Positions 1-4,192 of a DNA stretch of 8,771 nucleotides are shown one piece after another. The stretch comes from Bordetella parapertussis (GTDB lineage: Bacteria > Pseudomonadota > Gammaproteobacteria > Burkholderiales > SG8-39). Under the pieces are notes generated by a model. That model was not told the DNA's origin, did not search any database, and saw only the letters and a list, made by a program, of their open reading frames with translations. The stretch covers positions 1 through 8,771 of the forward strand of contig CAMDRY010000113.1 in the NCBI GenBank assembly GCA_945906975.1. The letters run 5' to 3'. Position numbers and translations under genes: made by a program. Numbering within the stretch: position 1 is the stretch's first letter; each line of letters begins with the position of its first letter.

Positions 1-81
1 CTTTCAGCCCTCTTGCCGGCTGCAGGCGCGCGTGACGGCGCGTTCGCGCGCCATCGCCTGATGTGCGCGGAGTGGCGTCGC
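1..81. other. GC-rich region downstream of the HTH gene with competing hairpins
   Basis: CGCGCGCC (45-52) can pair with GGCGCGCG (25-32, eight pairs, 12-nt loop), or its last six bases can pair with GGCGCG (37-42) around a TTCG loop. The two stems exclude each other. No T tract follows on either strand, so I do not call a terminator. No gene is seen in this piece. Confidence 0.4.
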
Positions 82-639
82 TCATCGGCGCACGCGTCCA
101 AAACTGAAACTGGCAGCCAGTAACTTGGGGAAGGCGGCGAGCAAACCCAGCAGAATAGGGGCTGGGCAATTGGTGTAAACACCGTCAAGCGTGTCGGCTG
201 CTGTGTTTTGCCTGGGCGCATCAGTGCTGGCAGCCGTTGCGATGCCCACCAGTAGCCGATAGCGGCGGGCACACATCAGTGCATGGTTTACATGGTGGAA
301 GGACTGCGCAGTCCCCTCTTCGAGCTGACAGACCTGCTTCACCGACAGCGCCAGGGTGCGGGCGACATTCTCTCGTGTCAGCCCGGCCTTTGTCCTGCCG
401 GCAAGGAGGAGTCTGCCGGCGATCACATCCACCGATTCGGCGGGCGGGGGCGCAGTCGCGGTGGCAGTCACGGTGGCAGTCGTGTTGGCAGTCGCATGGG
501 CAGGCGCGTATTGCACGGCGCTGAGCGCTTCGGTCGAGCGTGTGCTGCTCGCATCGCTTGCAGAGGTCGGTGCGGACGCCTGTATCGATGTTGGAATGAA
601 GCGGACGCCTTGCATGACGTTGCCGAATTTATTGAGCAT
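82..639 (-). CDS. Small protein with RodZ-type helix-turn-helix domain
   Basis: The 185-residue product has an Ala/Thr/Ser-rich N-terminal half (1-70) and a helix-turn-helix of the RodZ/Xre type at about 74-132: AGRLLLAGRTKAG (74-86), LTRENVARTLALSVKQV (87-103), CQLEEGT (104-110), then a region ending in ARRYRLLVGI that matches the closing helix of RodZ N-terminal domains. In RodZ this domain binds MreB on the cytoplasmic face and is followed by a basic linker and a membrane span. Here no clear membrane span follows (160-178 is only moderately hydrophobic), so it may instead be a DNA-binding regulator or a decayed relative. The ATG at 639 has no evident ribosome site. Residues 44-65 are encoded by a 12-bp tandem repeat. 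It is separated from the flagellar-linked genes by 395 bp and may be an independent unit. Confidence 0.6.
   Translation of the reverse strand: MLNKFGNVMQGVRFIPTSIQASAPTSASDASSTRSTEALSAVQYAPAHATANTTATVTATATAPPPAESVDVIAGRLLLAGRTKAGLTRENVARTLALSVKQVCQLEEGTAQSFHHVNHALMCARRYRLLVGIATAASTDAPRQNTAADTLDGVYTNCPAPILLGLLAAFPKLLAASFSFGRVRR
452..511. repeat. 12-bp tandem repeat, five imperfect units, in frame in the HTH gene
   Basis: On the plus strand the units are GCAGTCGCGGTG, GCAGTCACGGTG, GCAGTCGTGTTG, GCAGTCGCATGG and a degenerate GCAGGCGCGTAT. Twelve bases equal four codons, so unit gain or loss keeps the frame. On the minus strand they encode the Thr-Ala-rich linker ahead of the HTH. Confidence 0.85.
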
Positions 640-674
640 GTAGAAAAGCTTAAGCGAGAGATGGTAGAGATTGG

Positions 675-708
675 ATTAAATACGCGATGTAAGCTACATG
701 CCTTTAAT
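675..708. promoter_or_regulatory. Nested inverted repeat upstream of the HTH gene
   Basis: The core ATGTA-AGC-TACAT (687-699) is a perfect inverted repeat, flanked by ATTAAA (675-680) and TTTAAT (703-708), also inverted but with unequal spacing. It lies 36-69 bp upstream of the HTH gene start, in the only AT-rich patch of the area, so it is a plausible operator or promoter region. No clear -35/-10 pair is seen. Confidence 0.35.
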
Positions 709-890
709 TTACAAAAATTTGGTTTCGCGGCGATTTGGTCGTGCCAAGGGGGGGCGGAGGCCTTTTCGGTGGTGTACGCACCACGAAATGTTGCGCTGCG
801 GGATAAGTCCGCTGTGGCGGCACCCCTGCGGGCGTACCGCAGCGCGGCCAAGGACGATGACGCCGTGTTCATTGCCCTGGATTCTTGCGT

Positions 891-960
891 CTGGCACCTG
901 ACGTCTGGCACCTGGCACCTGGCACCTGGCACCTGCCACCCGCCACCCGCCACCCGCCCC
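891..960. repeat. Tandem heptamer repeat, ten in-register units
   Basis: Reading the plus strand in steps of seven from 891: CTGGCAC, CTGACGT, four CTGGCAC, CTGCCAC, two CCGCCAC, CCGCCCC. The consensus changes gradually from CTGGCAC to CCGCCCC, consistent with step-by-step slippage expansion and drift. A further degenerate unit (CTTGCGT, 884-890) may precede it. The array is non-coding, so the period of seven has no frame effect. Confidence 0.9.
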
Positions 961-966
961 CGCCCC
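939..966 (-). other. Guanine-quadruplex motif downstream of the carbonic anhydrase gene
   Basis: The minus (sense) strand has five runs of three or more G: four, five, three, three and three, with linkers of 1, 1, 4 and 4 nt. This meets the usual G3+N1-7 quadruplex pattern. It would sit about 70 nt past the carbonic anhydrase stop codon in the transcript, where it might stabilise a 3' end or slow polymerase. It is partly a by-product of the heptamer array. Confidence 0.5.
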
Positions 967-1034
967 TTCGCGGGCCGGGGACGAACGGGACCCGCTAGCG
1001 GTGCTTTACCTGAAAATCAGCAATCAGTGCCCGC

Positions 1035-1889
1035 TTAGTTGGCGGTGATCTTGCGGCCGTTAAGCGCCTGCACCGGGCGGGCATTGAGTTTGAACGGGAA
1101 GGCGTTGACTTGCTCGCGCGACACGTTGCCGGACGCCTTGAGGATGTAAAAGCTCACGCCCTCGGTGCACGGCGGTGTGGTGAGCGAGCCCTCGAAGGCG
1201 TAGTACTCGAGCGCGGCGGGCAGTATTTTCATCAGGTTGAGCGCCACGCCAGGCACATCGACTTCGGGACCCTCTTTTTGGGGCGCGTTGCTCCAGATGG
1301 AGCGAATGACCTCGTTTTCGGCCCCCTGGTTGAGCAGTACGCCGACAACGGCGAACTTGCCGCCGGCGCTTTTGTGCACAAAGTGGGCGACCATGGCGGC
1401 CGGTTTGCCTTCTATAAGTTCCTCGCTGGGGCGGTGGAAGTGGAACTGCAACAGATCATATTTTTCGCCGCCTATGCTCATCTGGCTGCCCGGTATGACG
1501 TTCACCTGCAATGTATGGCCGTTATTGAGAACCTTGAGGGGGATTGGTTTGTAGTCCACCGTGAGCGCGTTGGTGGATTTCTCGAACGGTCCGCGGATAT
1601 CGATGGGCGACTGTGCCTTGCCGGTGCCGCAGGTGGCGAAGGTATCGCCCCACTTGGCCGGGTTCATTTCGCCCTCGTAGCCCCAGTGCGGGGCGCTGTG
1701 GGAATTGTCGGATGCCTTGTCGTGACTAGCGGCTGAGCTGGCTAATTTTTCGCTAACGGTTTTTAAATTTTTCTGAACGCTCGATATCTGCGCTTCAAGA
1801 GAGGCCATTTTTGTCCAGGTAACTAAGGACAATGTCGCGGTTATCGCGAGTATCGCGGCAATAATTATTTCTATAATAATGCGTAGCAT
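1035..1889 (-). CDS. Membrane-tethered alpha-class carbonic anhydrase
   Basis: The 284-residue product is an alpha-carbonic anhydrase (CO2 + H2O to bicarbonate + H+) facing the periplasm. Catalytic domain about 67-280: HWGYEG (68-73), QSPIDI (93-98), NNGHTLQV with the proton-shuttle His125, zinc ligands His150 and His152 in QFHFH and His169 in AHFVH, Glu156 in PSEE, and LTTPPC (236-241). Cys87 and Cys241 match the conserved disulfide of secreted bacterial enzymes. The Glu two residues before the third zinc ligand (Glu117 in human CA II) is Val167. The N-terminus is unusual: a hydrophobic helix (3-24) with no obvious cleavage site, then a coiled coil with hydrophobic residues at 28, 31, 35, 38, 42, 45 and 49. 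It therefore looks anchored on a stalk and perhaps oligomeric. A good AAAGGA site sits 6 nt before the ATG. It lies 87 bp after the coiled-coil gene and may be the last gene of the transcript. Confidence 0.93.
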   Translation of the reverse strand: MLRIIIEIIIAAILAITATLSLVTWTKMASLEAQISSVQKNLKTVSEKLASSAASHDKASDNSHSAPHWGYEGEMNPAKWGDTFATCGTGKAQSPIDIRGPFEKSTNALTVDYKPIPLKVLNNGHTLQVNVIPGSQMSIGGEKYDLLQFHFHRPSEELIEGKPAAMVAHFVHKSAGGKFAVVGVLLNQGAENEVIRSIWSNAPQKEGPEVDVPGVALNLMKILPAALEYYAFEGSLTTPPCTEGVSFYILKASGNVSREQVNAFPFKLNARPVQALNGRKITAN

Positions 1890-1901
1890 TTTTTTTCCTT
1901 T
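1889..1901 (-). promoter_or_regulatory. Shine-Dalgarno of the carbonic anhydrase gene with an A-tract spacer
   Basis: AAAGGA at 1901-1896 is the clearest ribosome site in the window. All of the spacer to the ATG is A: with the last A of the site and the A of ATG, it makes a run of eight A (1896-1889). Slippage here would change the spacing without touching the protein. Confidence 0.7.
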
Positions 1902-1916
1902 GAATTAACTATTCAA
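1900..1916. promoter_or_regulatory. Inverted repeat upstream of the carbonic anhydrase gene
   Basis: TTGAAT-N5-ATTCAA is a perfect six-base inverted repeat in an AT-rich patch directly upstream of the ribosome site. It could be an operator or overlap promoter elements; no regulator is identified. Confidence 0.3.
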
Positions 1917-1954
1917 TGTGCCTTTTGGGGGCTTCCTGAGCGGCGGCGGCAGTC

Positions 1955-1970
1955 CACATTGGCCATTGTG
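1955..1970. promoter_or_regulatory. 16-bp imperfect palindrome between the coiled-coil and carbonic anhydrase genes
   Basis: CACATTGGCCATTGTG is symmetric apart from one mismatched pair, and lies 7 bp past the coiled-coil gene stop. There is no T tract after it in the sense direction, so it is more likely a protein site or mRNA hairpin than an intrinsic terminator. Confidence 0.3.
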
Positions 1971-1976
1971 AAATGC

Positions 1977-2867
1977 TCAACGGTTCGGTTTGGCTGTCTC
2001 CGTTTTTTGTGCTTGCGGATCTGGATACTGAACGAATTCCTTGTCTTTTTGCTCGGCAGGTTTTTCTCGCGCGCGTATGGTGGCCACGCCTGGCGCAATG
2101 GCCGCGGGACGTTGCCGCTCCGCGTTGAGCATGGTTTCGAGTTTGCGTGTGGCTTCGGTCAGCTTTGACAGTTCAGCTCTGGAAGTGTTGAGTTGATCGC
2201 CAAGCTTGGCTGTTGCACGGGCCTGCGCCTGGTTCTGTCCATCGAGTGCTTTGATTTGTGTCAATAAGGCCTGGTGCCGTGCCTGATCTTCTTTGGCGAC
2301 TTTTTCATTGGATGCCGGCTCGGCCGGCTTGCGTATTTCGACCAATGCGGCATCAAGTTTTTTTTCCATCGACTCGATGCGCCCGGACTCCTTTTTCGCA
2401 TCCAGGCCGGTTAGCAGGCTTTCAATATTTTTCAGATTCTCTGTCCCGGCATTCATTTCCACCATACGCTTTCCGACGGCGAGGAGGGTGCCTTCGGTTC
2501 GGGTGACGCTAGCTTCGAGTTTGATAAAGCTCCAGATCAAGGCCCCCGATGTGATGAGCAGCAATAGCGACACGATACTTAATATGATCACGGAATTCAT
2601 TTTGGCTTGCGCGGTGGTCTGGGCTAGCTCTTCGGTCACGGCAAGCAGGTTTTCGGTGGCGCTTGCGGCCATCTCGGATGAGCGATTGGCAACGCCTGCA
2701 GTCTCAAGCACTACATTGACCAGCTTGTCCAACTCCGATTTTGGGTTTTCCTCTGTCGAAGTTTTCTCCGCTGCAGGGTCAAGCTCTGGCTCGACGCTTT
2801 CAAAGTCAAGCCTTACGCGCACTTCCTCGATTTCAGTGTTGGCGCTTGGCTGTTCAGGATTGCTCAT
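1977..2867 (-). CDS. Single-span inner-membrane coiled-coil protein, function unknown
   Basis: I do not recognise this 296-residue protein. Residues 1-48 are acidic and polar. Residues 49-90 form an amphipathic helix (VNVVLETAGVANRSSEMAAS onward) reminiscent of chemoreceptor-type helices, but no chemoreceptor hairpin tip is present. One membrane span covers about 91-113. The rest (115-255) is a long heptad-like helix with few prolines apart from a break at 180-186. The tail is short and polar. With no cleavable signal, the likely topology is N-terminus in the cytoplasm and coiled coil in the periplasm. The ATG at 2867 is the only in-frame start before an upstream stop; a GGGA lies at poor spacing. 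It sits between the disordered-protein gene and the carbonic anhydrase gene, whose own N-terminus has the same span-then-coiled-coil plan. A run of eight A lies in its coding strand at 2365-2358. Confidence 0.85.
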   Translation of the reverse strand: MSNPEQPSANTEIEEVRVRLDFESVEPELDPAAEKTSTEENPKSELDKLVNVVLETAGVANRSSEMAASATENLLAVTEELAQTTAQAKMNSVIILSIVSLLLLITSGALIWSFIKLEASVTRTEGTLLAVGKRMVEMNAGTENLKNIESLLTGLDAKKESGRIESMEKKLDAALVEIRKPAEPASNEKVAKEDQARHQALLTQIKALDGQNQAQARATAKLGDQLNTSRAELSKLTEATRKLETMLNAERQRPAAIAPGVATIRAREKPAEQKDKEFVQYPDPQAQKTETAKPNR

Positions 2868-2999
2868 GATGTTGTGTCCCGCATTAGTGTTTCACAAGCC
2901 GGTGGGCTGTTTGGTCGGATGTCTTGCCGCATCCTCTTGCAGTATCCCTAGGTTCATGTTTGGGGATGGCGTCGTCGCGTGGTGCGTGCTTTGCCCGTT
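2868..2999. other. 132-bp intergenic gap in the accessory gene cluster
   Basis: This gap between the disordered-protein gene and the coiled-coil gene is the largest within the run. I see no terminator (no stem followed by a T tract in the sense direction) and no convincing promoter. A 21-codon reading frame (2957-2892, minus) exists but has no ribosome-binding site. A weak internal promoter here cannot be excluded. Confidence 0.4.
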
Positions 3000-4181
3000 T
3001 TAATGTTTGTGCTGTTTCATCTTGGCTTCGAGTTGATCCATTTTCTTGTTCAGCACCATGGCCCTTTGCTCTTCTTGGTGTACCTTGGCGATGGCTTCGG
3101 CATTGATCGACAGGTTGAGTTGCTGCAGCTTATCGTTCTTGCGCAAACTGCCCAAGCCTGGGCTAGGTTCATCCTGTCGCTCTTTTGCATTGGTCGGCGC
3201 ATGGTCTGGCTCGATCCCGTCGCCTGCGGATGGTGGGGTATCAGGCGTCTCTGGCGGGTGTTGCAGGGGGATTGGCGCGCGGGTGAAGTCCGGGGCCGGA
3301 TGTGCCAGTTGCTTGTCGGGTTTGTCTGGGTTGTCGGGAGCGAAGCCCGGCGGGATTGCCACTGCCGGTGGCCGTGACCCTGCCTGCAGAAAAACTGCAT
3401 TGTCTTGTTGATCCGGATTTCCCGTTGCCCCTGGCGCACCTGGAGGATTGGCAGCCCTGGTCGCCGCCGGGTGCACGGCGCTTCCCGTCGATGCAGCGCC
3501 CGCAAGATGATGCGCCGCGGCGCGCTCAAGAGCGGAAGCTTCTTTCAATTGGGTTTCTGCTCGCGGGTCGCTGCCATCGCGCAATTCGTTGTCATGCTGC
3601 TTCGTTGGTTCGGGCAAATGAACATGGTTGCTTGAGGTCTGCCCGCTGCCCGGAGGCGGATTTATTTTTGTTATGCCCGCTGCGCTCGTCGTGGCAACGA
3701 TGCGCCCTTCAGCGGCGGGCGACGCGGAGGTATTGGTGACTTTATTTTCGTGTTTCTTTTCTCCGGCTTCCAGTAATTCGACGTGTTTCTGATCCCCTTG
3801 CTCGGGCAGATGAAGATGGCTTGTTGCCGCTGGCCCACCTGCGGGTGCTGCGAGGTTTTCTGTAGTGGAGGCCCCGGCTGCTGTGCTTAATATAGTGCTC
3901 TGTGTGTCTCCATCCCGTTCGGCGCGAAGGATGGAGGCGCGGCCAGAGATTTCAGCCTGTGCGGTTTTGTTGTTCTCTGCTGCCGCTTCCCCGCCGCTGG
4001 CCTTTTTAACCGCAGGTGGCGTTGCTGCTTCTGTGTCGAGATTCAGGGATTTGTGCTGGTTGGAAGGGGTCGCCGCTTTGCCGGTTCTTTCATTGAATGA
4101 AACGGTGTGGGGCTTGCCGCTGCGCACCAAATTCAATGCTTGGTTATTTCGTGCGGCTTCATCTTTTTTATCGTCGGCCAT
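3000..4181 (-). CDS. Low-complexity, probably disordered soluble protein with internal duplication and C-terminal coiled coil
   Basis: I do not recognise this 393-residue protein. It has no signal peptide and no membrane segment. It is rich in Ala, Pro, Gly, Asn, Asp and His, suggesting intrinsic disorder for most of its length. An imperfect duplication of about 50 residues is visible: residues 97-147 (containing SHLHLPEQGDQKHVELLEAG) and 161-212 (containing NHVHLPEPTKQHDNELRDGS). A weaker third copy may lie near 240-268. The last 50 residues (about 343-391) become charged and helical with regular Leu/Met/Ile spacing, including MVLNKKMDQLEAKMKQ, which suggests a coiled-coil docking segment. 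The start ATG is 11 nt after the preceding stop, with a weak purine-rich AAGAAAG before it. It probably shares the transcript of the SPOR-like gene. Length and composition recall the hook-length ruler FliK, but no FliK C-terminal domain is seen. Confidence 0.8.
   Translation of the reverse strand: MADDKKDEAARNNQALNLVRSGKPHTVSFNERTGKAATPSNQHKSLNLDTEAATPPAVKKASGGEAAAENNKTAQAEISGRASILRAERDGDTQSTILSTAAGASTTENLAAPAGGPAATSHLHLPEQGDQKHVELLEAGEKKHENKVTNTSASPAAEGRIVATTSAAGITKINPPPGSGQTSSNHVHLPEPTKQHDNELRDGSDPRAETQLKEASALERAAAHHLAGAASTGSAVHPAATRAANPPGAPGATGNPDQQDNAVFLQAGSRPPAVAIPPGFAPDNPDKPDKQLAHPAPDFTRAPIPLQHPPETPDTPPSAGDGIEPDHAPTNAKERQDEPSPGLGSLRKNDKLQQLNLSINAEAIAKVHQEEQRAMVLNKKMDQLEAKMKQHKH
3546..3893 (-). 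repeat. Imperfect tandem protein-level duplication inside the 393-residue gene
   Basis: Two copies of an approximately 50-residue unit, 64 residues apart, align by eye: Ala/Ser/Thr-rich start, Pro/Gly-rich middle, a His-x-His-Leu-Pro-Glu core, then a charged helix-like tail. Similarity is clear in protein but largely worn away in DNA, so this is an old internal duplication rather than a recent repeat. Boundaries are approximate. Confidence 0.6.
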
Positions 4182-4192
4182 CGGGTGCTTTC

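Larger units (their letters stand above)
640..1034. other. 395-bp repeat-rich intergenic region
   Basis: No gene is supported here; the open frames crossing it run through the heptamer repeats and show no family features. Going down from 1034 it holds the 10-bp palindrome CCGCTAGCGG (992-1001), a G-rich sense-strand run (966-939), ten heptamer repeats (960-891), a bulged hairpin at 764-788 (stem GTGGTG/CACCAC with TACG loop plus TTTC/GAAA), a G7 run (748-754), and an AT-rich stretch (661-725) just upstream of the HTH gene. No intrinsic terminator with a T tract follows the carbonic anhydrase gene. Confidence 0.6.

Noticed and set aside
764..788. Bulged hairpin as an intrinsic terminator
   Set aside because: Neither strand has a T tract after the stem.
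905..939. Sigma-54-like TGGCAC elements in the heptamer array
   Set aside because: The spacing needed between the GG and GC elements does not occur with a period of seven, and no TTGC partner is present.
468..953. 161-codon minus-strand open frame across the intergenic region
   Set aside because: Its N-terminus is just the translated heptamer repeat, it overlaps the HTH gene in another frame, and it shows no recognisable domain.
891..960. CRISPR-like repeats
   Set aside because: The units are contiguous 7-mers with no spacers.
283..1038. 251-codon plus-strand open frame
   Set aside because: It runs antisense to the HTH gene and through the heptamer array. Its product is Gly/Arg/Ser-rich low-complexity sequence with no family features.
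2892..2957. 21-codon minus-strand mini-ORF in the 132-bp gap
   Set aside because: It has no ribosome-binding site and no recognisable sequence, and it is too short to support by eye.
2293..3003. 236-codon plus-strand open frame
   Set aside because: It is the antisense shadow of the coiled-coil gene and is Ser-rich with no domain; the minus frame has a clear span and heptads.
3000..4181. Calling the disordered protein FliK
   Set aside because: Composition and length are similar, but the conserved FliK C-terminal domain is not visible and the C-terminus is a coiled coil instead.
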